A DNA stretch of 64,000 nucleotides from Peptoniphilus harei (GTDB taxonomy: Bacteria; Bacillota; Clostridia; Tissierellales; Peptoniphilaceae): positions 1,488,001-1,552,000 of the forward strand of contig NZ_UATM01000032.1 in the NCBI RefSeq assembly GCF_900454685.1, written 5' to 3'. Shown piece by piece: positions 1-8,736 of this stretch (position 1 is its first letter; every line of letters begins with the position of its first letter). Position numbers and translations under genes: made by a program. The notes below the pieces were generated by a model that was not told the origin of the DNA, made no database searches, and saw nothing but the letters and a program-made list of their open reading frames with translations.

Positions 1-1
1 T

Positions 2-1198
2 AAGTTTGTAATTCTTGGTTCTGATGAAAATGCCTATGGGATTGCCCGTATTTTAAATGACAACTACGGACTAATCTCCACAGTTTTTTGTCAAAAAGCT
101 CTTCCTGCAACTGATAATTCAAAAATCTTAGACAGGCGAATTATAGAAAACTTTTCCGACAACGAAGTCTTTGTCAGTGAGATGATAAAATTTGCTGAAG
201 CTAACAAGGATGCAAGTTTAATTACAATTCCTTGCGGAGATGAGTACTCCAAATTACTTTCCAACAACAAGGAAAGGATTAAAAAATATTACAAGTTCAA
301 CACTCCTTCTACTGACTTAAATGACAGGCTAGAAAATAAAATCGATTTTTATAATTCTTGTGAAGAGCTTGGCATTCCTTACCCTAAGTTTGCAATAATA
401 AATTCTTCTAAGGAGATTAAAGACCTTGACCTTCAATTCCCACTTATACTTAAACCCAATGATTCAATTTCTTATGTGAAATTATCTTTCCCAAATAAGT
501 ACAAGGTCTACACAATTTATGACTATGAAGAACTTGAAAAAGTTGTAAAAACTATTTACGACGACAACCACTATGAAGGCACAATGCTTGTACAAGAATA
601 TATTCCTGGACCTGCATCAAACCAGGCTTCCTTTAATGTCTACTGTGACAAAAATGGAAAGGTGAGGATGATGGTTTATGGACAAATTCTTCTTGCTGAC
701 CCACTCCCACTTAGGATTGGAAATAACGATGCAATTTACACAAGATATATGCCAGACCTTTATGAATTTTATAAGGAAAAATTGGAATCAATCCACTACA
801 CAGGCTATTCAAACATTGACTTAAAGTATGACCCTCGAGATAATACTTTTAAGGCATTTGAAATGAACCTAAGACTTCCACAAAGTCATTACTTCATGGC
901 TGCTGGTGGAGTTAATGTCCTTGATTTTTATATTCGTGACCTCTTAGACCTAGGTTTTGAAGAAGAAGTATATTACCACAAGGAAACTTCGAAAATTTGG
1001 ATGAATGCCCATCCTAAGCTTTTAAAAAATTATACAAATGAAAAGTACCACAAAACTATTGATAAGCTTCTAAGGAATGGCTATGAGTTTACAATTAACA
1101 ACAAGAAAGACTTTAGCTTCAGTAGAAAGATTACTTATCTAAAGAGGAAGTACGGATCAATTAAGCACTACAAGATGTATTACAAGTTAGAAAAATAA
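2..1198 (+). CDS. ATP-grasp carboxylate-amine ligase (5' partial)
   Basis: The reading frame is open from base 2, so the gene begins left of the window; the ATG at 182 is internal. About 398 residues are visible. The N-terminus (VLGSDENAYGIAR) is the nucleotide-binding-like preATP-grasp domain seen in carboxylate-amine ligases related to Enterococcus D-aspartate ligase. ATP-grasp signs follow: LILKPNDS (ATP-site lysine), VQEYIPGPAS, and FEMNLRLPQSHYF with the Glu/Asn pair expected to bind magnesium. The family joins a carboxylate to an amine using ATP. Because relatives add D-amino acid cross-bridges to peptidoglycan, a cell wall role is possible, but the substrate cannot be read from sequence. 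It is the only plus-strand gene in the window, and a strong terminator follows it. The family is fairly sure; the substrate is not. Confidence 0.8.
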   Translation, partial: KFVILGSDENAYGIARILNDNYGLISTVFCQKALPATDNSKILDRRIIENFSDNEVFVSEMIKFAEANKDASLITIPCGDEYSKLLSNNKERIKKYYKFNTPSTDLNDRLENKIDFYNSCEELGIPYPKFAIINSSKEIKDLDLQFPLILKPNDSISYVKLSFPNKYKVYTIYDYEELEKVVKTIYDDNHYEGTMLVQEYIPGPASNQASFNVYCDKNGKVRMMVYGQILLADPLPLRIGNNDAIYTRYMPDLYEFYKEKLESIHYTGYSNIDLKYDPRDNTFKAFEMNLRLPQSHYFMAAGGVNVLDFYIRDLLDLGFEEEVYYHKETSKIWMNAHPKLLKNYTNEKYHKTIDKLLRNGYEFTINNKKDFSFSRKITYLKRKYGSIKHYKMYYKLEK

Positions 1199-1206
1199 TA
1201 AAAATT

Positions 1207-1232
1207 AAACCAGCTCAAGGGCTGGTTTTTTA
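1207..1232 (+). terminator. Intrinsic terminator of the ATP-grasp gene
   Basis: AAACCAGC (1207-1214) pairs with GCTGGTTT (1221-1228) around a 6-base loop, and the second arm runs into a T tract. It lies 8 bases after the stop codon. The 266-base space between this gene and the convergent thiN gene holds this terminator, the thiN terminator, and A/T-rich sequence in which I see no other feature. Confidence 0.9.
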
Positions 1233-1435
1233 TTATGCTAAATATTAAGTTATTTTATTTTTTAAAATATTTTTCTATTTGCTTAAAGTATTTTTATTAT
1301 ATGTTTAATACTTTCTCCAACTTTAATCTTTCATTTCTTAAAAGATTTTATTTTCTTTACTAGATTAAGTTTTTTTATTCCATGTTCTGCTAGCAAAAAC
1401 TTCAAAACTTTTATTCCAAATTAATTTTTCCCAAA

Positions 1436-1459
1436 TAAAAATCCCAAGCTAAGCTTGGG
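1436..1459 (-). terminator. Intrinsic terminator of the rlmN-thiN operon
   Basis: On the minus strand CCCAAGC (1459-1453) pairs with GCTTGGG (1449-1443) around a 3-base loop, followed by a T-rich run. It starts 5 bases after the thiN stop codon and ends the convergent minus-strand operon. Confidence 0.88.
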
Positions 1460-1464
1460 TTATT

Positions 1465-2100
1465 TTAATCTCTCGACTGAATTATAAAGGCTGAGCCAGA
1501 ATTTATTTTTATAGTGGCTTTCTCTCCCACCATCTCATTGCTAACTCCCCTGCTGGGATTTTCTGAATTGATTTCAAGGTCTTCCACTTCGTAATAAAGA
1601 CCTTTAGTTGTAAAATTCATGCTTGTGCCTGCATTGATTAGAGAAAAATACTTCTTATTTGTTTTTTCAAAGTCATAGAAACCTTCTTCTACATAAATAA
1701 CTTCGTTGTAATCATCTTCTATTTTTGCCCTTATTCCCTTCATATATAATTTTTTTAGGTTCATAAGATTGGCAAGCTCATGGTCAAGTCTCGTCCCAAG
1801 AGCCCCTAAGATTACAATATCTTTATATTCTTCATCAACTAAGTATGAAAGTGCAAGTTCTGTATCTGTAAAATCTTTTTTTGCTGGAAATTTTTTAACT
1901 TCAATCTCGTGTTCTTTGATATAAGTTAAAGCTTCCTCTCCAATTGAGTCAAGATCACCTAATAGGATATCTGCTCTAAGTCCATACTTCATTAGAAGCC
2001 TTGCTCCTCCGTCTGCTATGATTATAAATCTGTCAAGATACTTTTCTATTAGTTCTTTGGAGACTTGTCTTCCTCCAGAGATTAAAAGTGCTTTTTTCAT
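1465..2100 (-). CDS. thiN: Thiamine pyrophosphokinase
   Basis: This enzyme transfers pyrophosphate from ATP to thiamine, giving thiamine diphosphate in the cytoplasm. The 211-residue length fits the bacterial single-domain family (B. subtilis ThiN/YloS). The recognisable parts are IIADGGARLL near the N-terminus, LLGDLDSI, the FPAKKDFTDTELAL substrate/metal loop, and ILGALGTRLDHELANL, all typical of the catalytic domain. The C-terminal half is the smaller beta domain that binds thiamine. The gene is last in its operon and its start overlaps the rpe stop by 4 bases (ATGA), so translation is probably coupled. The same rpe-thiN end of the operon occurs in Bacillus. No thiamine riboswitch is visible, which fits a salvage enzyme made at a constant level. 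Confidence 0.95.
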   Translation of the reverse strand: MKKALLISGGRQVSKELIEKYLDRFIIIADGGARLLMKYGLRADILLGDLDSIGEEALTYIKEHEIEVKKFPAKKDFTDTELALSYLVDEEYKDIVILGALGTRLDHELANLMNLKKLYMKGIRAKIEDDYNEVIYVEEGFYDFEKTNKKYFSLINAGTSMNFTTKGLYYEVEDLEINSENPSRGVSNEMVGEKATIKINSGSAFIIQSRD

Positions 2101-2741
2101 AACAATTCCTTAAAGGCTTTAATATTTTCTCTAGTTTTATCTTTTTGAAAGATTGCTGACCCTGCAACAAGGATGTCTGCTCCTGCATCTAAAACTTCTT
2201 TTGCATTATCAAGTTTTACTCCGCCATCAACTTCAATTAATGTCTTAAGATCTCTCTCTTCAATCATCTTCTTAACTTGACTAATTTTTCTAAGGGCAGA
2301 TGGTATAAATTTTTGTCCTCCAAAGCCTGGGTTAACACTCATTATCAAAACTAGGTCTAACTTATCAAGAGTATAGTCTAAAATCTCAAGTCCATCGGAA
2401 GGGTTAAGTGCAAGTCCTGCCTTCATACCATGGGACTTAATTAGTGAAAGAGTCCTGTCAAGGTGCTTTATTGTCTTAGGATGGATAGTAATAATGTCGG
2501 ATCCAGCATTTTTAAAATCTTCAATAAAGTTTTCTGGATTTTCAATCATGAGGTGGGTGTCAAAGGGAATATTTGTTAAGGGCCTCAAGGATTTTACAAT
2601 ACCTGGTCCATAGGAAATGTTTGGTACATAATTTCCATCCATTATATCAAGGTGAAGAAAATCAACTTTTTCTTCATTAAGTATTTTTATTTCTTTTTCT
2701 AAATTTGTAAAATCTGCTGAGAGTAGTGATGGTGAAATCAT
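2097..2741 (-). CDS. rpe: Ribulose-phosphate 3-epimerase
   Basis: Rpe interconverts D-ribulose 5-phosphate and D-xylulose 5-phosphate in the pentose phosphate pathway. The 214 residues form a complete TIM-barrel protein. Visible signatures are SPSLLSADFTNLEKEI at the N-terminus, HLDIMDGNYVPNISYGP carrying the metal-site His and Asp, DTHLMIENPE, MSVNPGFGGQKFIP for the phosphate loop, and VDGGVKLDNA with the second catalytic Asp. It overlaps thiN by 4 bases downstream and shares one base with the rsgA stop upstream (TAATG). The position after rsgA matches the Bacillus operon. Nothing unusual is seen. Confidence 0.97.
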   Translation of the reverse strand: MISPSLLSADFTNLEKEIKILNEEKVDFLHLDIMDGNYVPNISYGPGIVKSLRPLTNIPFDTHLMIENPENFIEDFKNAGSDIITIHPKTIKHLDRTLSLIKSHGMKAGLALNPSDGLEILDYTLDKLDLVLIMSVNPGFGGQKFIPSALRKISQVKKMIEERDLKTLIEVDGGVKLDNAKEVLDAGADILVAGSAIFQKDKTRENIKAFKELL

Positions 2742-3592
2742 TAGTAATCTCCTTTGCTTTTTAATTCCTCATAAATATATAAGTAGTTATCGTATCTTTC
2801 TTTTTCTATTTTGCCTGCTTCAACTGCTTCTTTAACTCCACACTTTGGTTCTTTTATGTGGTTGCAATTGTTAAACTTGCAAGTTGAGTATTTTTGAAAT
2901 TCTCTAAAATAGTTTTTTAATTCATCTCTATCAATATTCAAGCTTAGAGAAGAAAAACCTGGGGTGTCAAAGATATAAATATCGTCCTTAAATAATATTT
3001 CTGTGTGCCTTGTTGTGTGCTTTCCTCTTCTAGTCTTGTCAGAAACTTTTCCAACTTCTACATCCCTATCTAAAATTTTAGATGTAATCGTAGACTTGCC
3101 TGCCCCGCTGACTCCACAAAGGGCAACTGTCTTTCCTCTGATATAATTTCTTAAGTGTTCAATGGAATCATCCTTAAAAGAAATCATAAAAGTTTTAAAT
3201 CCAGAATTTTTATAAAGTCTTGATAATTCTTCGCTGACTTCCCTATCTAAGTCACACTTATTTATAAGAATTGTGACATCAATATCTTGGTGCTCAGCCT
3301 GGATAATCGTCTTATCAATAGTAACGAGATTGTATTTTGGGTCCATAACAGGAACAACAACTAGAGCCATATCAACATTAGCTACCTTTGGCCTTGTGAG
3401 CATATTTTTTCTGGGATATACTTTTTCAATATATCCCAGAGTCTTTTCTTCAAACTTAAATTCTACATTGTCACCAACTATGGGGTCTACCTTAGTGTGT
3501 CTAAAGTTACCTCTTGCCCTAGTCTCATAAACTTGTCCTTCAGCAAGAATATAGTAGAAACCACCAGTTAGTTTTATTATTTTTCCTATCAT
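2741..3592 (-). CDS. rsgA: Ribosome small-subunit-dependent GTPase RsgA
   Basis: RsgA is a circularly permuted GTPase that binds the 30S subunit and helps its late maturation. In 283 residues the order is an OB fold at the N-terminus (VGDNVEFKF), then the permuted GTPase with ILINKCDL (G4) ahead of GVSGAGKST (P-loop) and DTPGFSSL (G3), then a C-terminal zinc knuckle with cysteines in FNNCNHIKEPKCGVKE plus the preceding CKF. The permuted motif order is the defining sign. Translation is coupled to both neighbours through TAATG overlaps. It lies directly after prkC, as in Bacillus, where the GTPase is a reported PrkC substrate; that link here is inference. Confidence 0.97.
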   Translation of the reverse strand: MIGKIIKLTGGFYYILAEGQVYETRARGNFRHTKVDPIVGDNVEFKFEEKTLGYIEKVYPRKNMLTRPKVANVDMALVVVPVMDPKYNLVTIDKTIIQAEHQDIDVTILINKCDLDREVSEELSRLYKNSGFKTFMISFKDDSIEHLRNYIRGKTVALCGVSGAGKSTITSKILDRDVEVGKVSDKTRRGKHTTRHTEILFKDDIYIFDTPGFSSLSLNIDRDELKNYFREFQKYSTCKFNNCNHIKEPKCGVKEAVEAGKIEKERYDNYLYIYEELKSKGDY

Positions 3593-5583
3593 TATTTTAT
3601 CTTCTCAGTCTTAACAAGATTGCCATCGACATAAATATTGTATTCACCAGGTCCAATGAGTTCAACACTTGCCACATCTCCTGCTTCAATATTGTAATTC
3701 CAAACGGTTTGAGATCCTGTTTTATTTCCATTAGCATCTCTTACTCTATCGGCAGAAACCTGGTGGCTTTCACCATCATCAGGAACCTTAACTTTTATAT
3801 GATTTGTCTTGTTAAACTTATCTTCGTTGTTATTGTTATCTTCATTGTCTTTTTCATTTTCTCTGTCATCTTCTTCTAACTTAGGTCCCTTGGATATATA
3901 AAGTGTAACTGTTGAACCCTTTTCAACACTTGTCTTTGGTTTTGGATCCATGTCATAAACTTGGCCTTCAGAAACCTTATTACTATTTCCATTTTCTATA
4001 ACAACAGTAAGTCCAAAGCTCTTTAACTGATTTACAACAATATCTTGGTCCATACCCTTGTAGTCACTTAAGACTACTGGAGTCTTGTCAACTCCCTTTG
4101 AGACAATAAGCTTAACTGCAGTTCCTCTTTTGACAGAGTAGCCTCCATCAGGATTGGAATAAATTATCTTTCCCTCTTCAACATCGTCATTAAATTCTTC
4201 TTCTACAGATCCAAGTTGTAGTGCATTTTCCTCAAGAACTTTTTTAGCTTCTTCTGCTGTTAGTCCCTTAAGTGGAGGAACTGGAACAGAGTCTGGTAAT
4301 TCATTTATCTCAAGGGTAACTGTAGTTCCCTTATCAACTGAAGTTCCCTCTTCAGGATTTTGCCCTAAAACTACTCCGTCTGGCTCTTTTTCGTTTTCAA
4401 CTGTATTGACATCTAATACTAGTCCCTGAGCCTCTATAAGCTCTTTGGCTTCTTCACGTGTCTTTCCAATATAATTTTCAACAGCAATTTTTTCTACTAC
4501 GTCGCCTGACTTCATTCCCTTCATTGCCTTTGGAACGACATAAATTAAAAGGGCAATAATAACTATTGCAGAGAATATACCAAGTATTGCCGGAGCCGCT
4601 GATTTTTTCTTCTTTACAACTTTTTTGGATTTCTTTGATCTTTGTGAGTCCATGTTATTGGAATGATTTCTATTTGGTCTCCTATTGATAGGAGGAGTGA
4701 CAACTGTCCTACTATCATCTTCATCATAAGTTCTATTTACAGAGAAGCTTCTAGCACCCATAGTATAGTCTTTAATGTCTTTAATAAGTTCAAAAACATC
4801 CTTGTACCTCATGTCCGGATCCTTTTCTGTCATCTTAAGGACTAAGGCATCTACAGATGGGTCTAGACTCTTTATAAATTCAGAAGGCCTTGGCATTTGT
4901 GATTGAACCTGCATAAGGGCAACTGAAACTGGGTTGTCTGCATCAAAAGGAAGTCTTCCTGTTAACATTTCAAAAAGAACTATTCCCAGTGAATATATAT
5001 CAGACCTGTTGTCTACCTTTGCTCCCCTTGCTTGTTCTGGTGAGAAGTAGTGGACAGACCCCATAACAGCATTTGTAGCAGTGACAGTTGTGTTGTCTGC
5101 TACTCTTGCAATTCCAAAGTCCGTTACCTTTATCCTGTCATCTCTTGTCACCATAATATTTTGTGACTTAATATCCCTGTGAACAATGTGTTTTGAATGA
5201 GCAACCTTTAGGGCTTCAGCAATTTGTATGCAGTAGTTTAATGCTCTTTTTTCAGATAACCTACCTTCATCATTAATTAAGTCCTTTAGGGTTTTTCCAT
5301 CAATATATTCCATAACAATATAGTGTACTTCCTTGTCTTGGATTTTTTCTGTACCAACATCATAAATGCTCACTATATTTGGATGAGATATACTTGCTGC
5401 TGCAAGGGACTCCCTCTTGAATTTTCTTATAAAATTATTGTCTTCATTGTATTCTAATTTTAGAACCTTAATGGCAACTATCCTATCAAGTTTTTTGTCA
5501 TGGGCCTTAAAGACATTGCCCATTCCGCCAGTGCCAATTTTTTCTAATATTTCGTATCTATTTCCTAATATTTTATTAATCAT
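3592..5583 (-). CDS. prkC: PASTA-domain serine/threonine protein kinase
   Basis: PrkC-type kinase that senses cell wall fragments outside and phosphorylates Ser/Thr residues of cytoplasmic proteins. Counted from the upstream ATG at 5598: glycine loop GTGGMGNV near 22-29, ATP lysine K44 in VAIKVL, catalytic HRDIKSQN at 140-147, DFG at 160-162, one membrane segment near 335-356 after a Lys-rich stretch, then three PASTA repeats near 368-433, 437-502 and 505-571. After them come an Asp/Glu/Asn-rich linker (about 573-597) and a further beta-like C-terminal piece (600-668). I prefer the ATG at 5583 (MINKILGNRYE), because family members begin so and AGGTGG lies just upstream; the ATG at 5598 would overlap prpC. 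It is paired with its phosphatase PrpC. Confidence 0.96.
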   Translation of the reverse strand: MINKILGNRYEILEKIGTGGMGNVFKAHDKKLDRIVAIKVLKLEYNEDNNFIRKFKRESLAAASISHPNIVSIYDVGTEKIQDKEVHYIVMEYIDGKTLKDLINDEGRLSEKRALNYCIQIAEALKVAHSKHIVHRDIKSQNIMVTRDDRIKVTDFGIARVADNTTVTATNAVMGSVHYFSPEQARGAKVDNRSDIYSLGIVLFEMLTGRLPFDADNPVSVALMQVQSQMPRPSEFIKSLDPSVDALVLKMTEKDPDMRYKDVFELIKDIKDYTMGARSFSVNRTYDEDDSRTVVTPPINRRPNRNHSNNMDSQRSKKSKKVVKKKKSAAPAILGIFSAIVIIALLIYVVPKAMKGMKSGDVVEKIAVENYIGKTREEAKELIEAQGLVLDVNTVENEKEPDGVVLGQNPEEGTSVDKGTTVTLEINELPDSVPVPPLKGLTAEEAKKVLEENALQLGSVEEEFNDDVEEGKIIYSNPDGGYSVKRGTAVKLIVSKGVDKTPVVLSDYKGMDQDIVVNQLKSFGLTVVIENGNSNKVSEGQVYDMDPKPKTSVEKGSTVTLYISKGPKLEEDDRENEKDNEDNNNNEDKFNKTNHIKVKVPDDGESHQVSADRVRDANGNKTGSQTVWNYNIEAGDVASVELIGPGEYNIYVDGNLVKTEKIK

Positions 5584-5590
5584 TGCCCAC

Positions 5591-6307
5591 CTACTCATTA
5601 AATACTAAAATAAATGTAATGTTATCCATGCCACCATTTTTTAGGGCTAGGTCAAGAAGCATATCTCTCGCTTCTTCAGGACTATTTTCCTTTACAATTC
5701 TAAAGATTTCTTCATCAGAAACCATGTTTGTAAGCCCATCTGAACAAAATAAAAATACATCTTTATCCTTAATGTCAAGCGTGTTAACTATAACTTCTAT
5801 ATCAGATGTGGTACCCATTGCCTTAGTCAGGACATTCTTCTTGGGATGATTTTTTGCTTCTTCTTCGGTGATTTCTCCAATTTCAATCAAATAATTTACA
5901 AAGGAATCATCTTGGGTTATTTGTTCCATTTCTTTATTTATTCTGTAGATCCTAGAATCTCCAATATTTGAATATATGAGAACATCTCCTAGAATAAGTC
6001 CACTAGAAAGAGTGGTTCCCATTCCCCTGTAATCTTCATTTTCTTGAGAGCTATCAAATATTTTTTTATTTGCATCCCTAATCGAAGATGAGAGAATTTC
6101 TATTGCATCATCTATGCTTTTTATTTCTCTATCTTTTGCGAAATCTTGACCAATTATTTCAGTTGCCATCTTGGATGCTCTTTCACCTGCAAGATGACCT
6201 CCCATTCCATCAGCCAATACATATAAATTTTTAGATTCGTTTACATAATAAGAATCTTCATTATTCTTTCTGTAGTTACCTACATTAGTTGCTGATACTA
6301 CTTTCAT
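5591..6307 (-). CDS. prpC: PP2C-family protein phosphatase
   Basis: This is the metal-dependent Ser/Thr phosphatase that reverses PrkC phosphorylation. The 238 residues show the PP2C motifs in order: NNEDSYYV, VLADGMGGHLAGE with the metal-binding Asp and Gly, the GMGTTLSSG turn, NIGDSRIYRI, and FLFCSDGLTNM, then DNITFILV near the end carrying the last metal Asp. There is no signal peptide or membrane segment, so it is cytoplasmic. It follows rlmN without a gap (stop and start adjoin) and precedes prkC, the usual phosphatase-kinase pair. The length is normal for the bacterial Stp/PrpC group. Confidence 0.96.
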   Translation of the reverse strand: MKVVSATNVGNYRKNNEDSYYVNESKNLYVLADGMGGHLAGERASKMATEIIGQDFAKDREIKSIDDAIEILSSSIRDANKKIFDSSQENEDYRGMGTTLSSGLILGDVLIYSNIGDSRIYRINKEMEQITQDDSFVNYLIEIGEITEEEAKNHPKKNVLTKAMGTTSDIEVIVNTLDIKDKDVFLFCSDGLTNMVSDEEIFRIVKENSPEEARDMLLDLALKNGGMDNITFILVFNE

Positions 6308-7327
6308 TTATTTCACCTCAATCTTACGCCTTAGTTGTCCACATGAGGCGCTGATGTCACTGCCTAGTTCTCGTCTTATGGTTACGTTAAAACCCCTTCT
6401 CTCAAGCTTATTCTTGAAGTCATTAATTTCAGACTTAGAAGGTCTTTTCTCATCAAACTCTTCTATAGGATTTAAGGGTATTAGATTTATGTGACACTTT
6501 AAATTTTTTGCAAAATTATAAAGCTCATCAATGTTTTTTGTTCCATCATTTTGATTTTTTATCATTGTGTATTCAAAGGTTAACCTGTTATTAGTCTTTT
6601 TGACATAATATTCTAGGGATTTTTTAAGTTCAGCCAGGTTAAACCTCCTATTTATTGGCATAAGAGCTGACCTATCCCTATCATTTGTTTGGTGAAGACT
6701 AACAGCAAGATTAATTGGAAGATTCAAATCAGCAAGATCATAAATCTTATCAGCCACTCCACAAGTTGAAATTGTAATATTTCTATAAGATGTATTATGG
6801 CCCTTCTCGTCGTGGAGAAGTTTTATGAACCTTATGACTTCAGAGAAATTATCTAGAGGTTCGCCACTTCCCATTAATATAAAATTAGAAACTTTTATAT
6901 TGTATTTATTTTCAATCTCATAAACTTGTCCCAGCATTTCACCAGCACTTAGGTTTCTAACCAGACCAGACTTAGTTGACGCACAAAAATCACAACCCAT
7001 CCTGCAGCCAACTTGAGTTGACACGCATTGGGAGTAACCGTGCTTGTATTCCATTAGGACACCTTCAATTAGGTTTCCATCTTTTAATTTAAAAAGCAAT
7101 TTCCTTGTTTCATCTAAGTCAGAGTCAAAGCTTTTAAATATTTCAATTTTATTTATTTCCTCATCTTTAATAAGAGCGATGGCCTTAGACGAAAGATTTG
7201 AGTTTTCCACGTCATATCTCTTCTTGTCGTGGAAGAAAGTAAAAAGTTGTGAACCCCTAAAGGCCTTTTCCTTTCTATCCTCAAAAAACTTTCGCAGCTC
7301 ATCTTCATACATAGAATTTAATTCCAT
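6308..7327 (-). CDS. rlmN: 23S rRNA/tRNA adenine-C2 methyltransferase RlmN
   Basis: RlmN is a radical SAM enzyme that methylates C2 of A2503 in 23S rRNA and A37 of some tRNAs. The [4Fe-4S] motif CRMGCDFCAS is present, as are GSGEPLDN for SAM binding and a C-terminal cysteine in SASCGQLRRK expected to act in the methyl-transfer cycle. About 339 residues is normal. I take the ATG at 7327 (MELNSMYED) as the start: AGGTGG lies 5 bases upstream of it, whereas the longer frame beginning with GTG at 7336 would start inside that ribosome site. It is the first gene of its own transcript, with a terminator and a promoter just upstream. Confidence 0.96.
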   Translation of the reverse strand: MELNSMYEDELRKFFEDRKEKAFRGSQLFTFFHDKKRYDVENSNLSSKAIALIKDEEINKIEIFKSFDSDLDETRKLLFKLKDGNLIEGVLMEYKHGYSQCVSTQVGCRMGCDFCASTKSGLVRNLSAGEMLGQVYEIENKYNIKVSNFILMGSGEPLDNFSEVIRFIKLLHDEKGHNTSYRNITISTCGVADKIYDLADLNLPINLAVSLHQTNDRDRSALMPINRRFNLAELKKSLEYYVKKTNNRLTFEYTMIKNQNDGTKNIDELYNFAKNLKCHINLIPLNPIEEFDEKRPSKSEINDFKNKLERRGFNVTIRRELGSDISASCGQLRRKIEVK

Positions 7328-7350
7328 TAAAACCACCTATTCATCTAAAC

Positions 7351-7379
7351 ATTATACCATTAGACTTCTTTAAATTAAA
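7351..7379 (-). promoter_or_regulatory. Promoter of rlmN-prpC-prkC-rsgA-rpe-thiN
   Basis: On the minus strand a perfect TATAAT (7356-7351) is preceded by TGG, giving an extended -10. The -35 position 17 bases upstream is TTTAAT (7379-7374), a weak match. It sits between the rsmB terminator and the rlmN ribosome site, so it probably starts a separate operon. Confidence 0.7.
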
Positions 7380-7403
7380 ATAAGATTTGAAAAATTAGCC
7401 GAT

Positions 7404-7433
7404 AAAAAAAGACTGTGAAGAAATTTCACAGTC
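7404..7433 (-). terminator. Intrinsic terminator after rsmB
   Basis: On the minus strand GACTGTGAA (7433-7425) pairs with TTCACAGTC (7419-7411) around a 5-base loop, followed by seven T. It begins 11 bases after the rsmB stop codon and separates the long asnS-rsmB string from rlmN. Confidence 0.92.
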
Positions 7434-7443
7434 GTAATAGATA

Positions 7444-8736
7444 TTAATTTTTTTCTAAGAGACAAATTGAAAAACCATCTGATCCATCTACTGATGGAAA
7501 TAGTTTTAAGACTTCCTTGTCTCTTAATTTTTTTATTTTAAAATCTTTATTTTCACTCAAGAAGTTTTCGATTACATCTTCATTCTCAATTTTTGATAGA
7601 GAGCAAGTTGAATAGAGTAAAAGTCCTTGGTCCTTCACATATTCTTTAGCATTGTTTATAATTTCTAATTGAATTTTTCCAAGTTCTTTTAAGTCATCTA
7701 TTCCCTTGTTCCATTTGATGTCTGGCTTCTTCCTATAAAGGCCTGTTCCAGAACAAGGTGCATCAACTAAGACATAGTCAAACTTATTTATAAAGTCTTC
7801 ATTTAAGACCCTTGCGTCGTTAATCATAGGAGATATATTTTTGCAGCCAAGTCTCTGAGCATTTTCCTTAATTAAATTTATCTTGCCCTTAGACTTATCA
7901 CAAGCAACAATTTCACCTGTATTGTCCATAAGCTCTGATAAATGAGTTGTCTTGCCACCAGGTGCTGCACATAAGTCAAGAACTTTTGAATCTTTCCTTG
8001 GATTTAAAAAACTAGACACTAGTATGGACCCTAGGTCTTGAACATAGAAGTGACCCTTTTCAAAATATTCAGTGTCTATGATTCCATTGGGATTTAAAAC
8101 ATTTAAGGCCTTGTCATAAGATGTCTCCTCTATTTCAAAACCTATTTGTGATAAGTTTTTTATTAAATCATCCCTATTAGTCTTAAAGCTATTAACCCTA
8201 ATTGTGAAGGGTGCTTTCTCATTATTTGCCTTGAGAAGTTTCTTTGTAAATTCTTCTCCATAATTTTCGTAAAAGTATTCAGTATAAAATCTTGGATGAG
8301 AATAATAAGTAGATAAATTGTCTATGGAATTCTTTAAGGTAACTTGAGCAGGTTTCTTCTTTGCGATGCTCCTAAGTATTCCATTTGTAAAAGAAATTGA
8401 TCCCTTGTTTCCATAAATTTTTGCAAGATTAACTGATTCATCAACTATGGAATAATCTGGAACCTTGTCAAGAAAATACATTTGGTAAATTGCCATTTCC
8501 AAGATAATAAGTATGATCTTGTGAATCCTATTAAACCTAACTCTGGAATTTTGTCTTATGACATAATCGAGATAAGTTTTGTTTCTCACAACTCCTGTTG
8601 TTATTTCTTTTATAAAGGCAAAGTCCCTTTCATCTATATTAGATACTTTTAAAATCTCTAAACTTTCCTCTAAAAATGTCCCCTTATAGAGGACATCGTT
8701 AATTATTTGTAGTGCTTTTTCTCTTGTGTTTTTCAT
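7444..8736 (-). CDS. rsmB: 16S rRNA cytosine-967 C5-methyltransferase RsmB
   Basis: RsmB (Sun/Fmu) methylates C967 of 16S rRNA with SAM. In 430 residues, the first 140 or so resemble the NusB-like RNA-binding domain (KALQIINDVLYKG at the start). The methyltransferase domain follows, with VLDLCAAPGGKTTHL as the SAM loop, VDAPCSGTGLYRKKPDI with the first catalytic cysteine, and LLYSTCSLSKIENE with the second. Both cysteines expected of an m5C methyltransferase are therefore present. It adjoins the upstream metallopeptidase gene and is followed by a strong terminator. Confidence 0.96.
   Translation of the reverse strand: MKNTREKALQIINDVLYKGTFLEESLEILKVSNIDERDFAFIKEITTGVVRNKTYLDYVIRQNSRVRFNRIHKIILIILEMAIYQMYFLDKVPDYSIVDESVNLAKIYGNKGSISFTNGILRSIAKKKPAQVTLKNSIDNLSTYYSHPRFYTEYFYENYGEEFTKKLLKANNEKAPFTIRVNSFKTNRDDLIKNLSQIGFEIEETSYDKALNVLNPNGIIDTEYFEKGHFYVQDLGSILVSSFLNPRKDSKVLDLCAAPGGKTTHLSELMDNTGEIVACDKSKGKINLIKENAQRLGCKNISPMINDARVLNEDFINKFDYVLVDAPCSGTGLYRKKPDIKWNKGIDDLKELGKIQLEIINNAKEYVKDQGLLLYSTCSLSKIENEDVIENFLSENKDFKIKKLRDKEVLKLFPSVDGSDGFSICLLEKN

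Noticed and set aside
1199..1464. Small RNA or gene between the two convergent terminators at the left end
   Set aside because: The A/T-rich stretch has no reading frame, promoter or extra stable stem that I can support.
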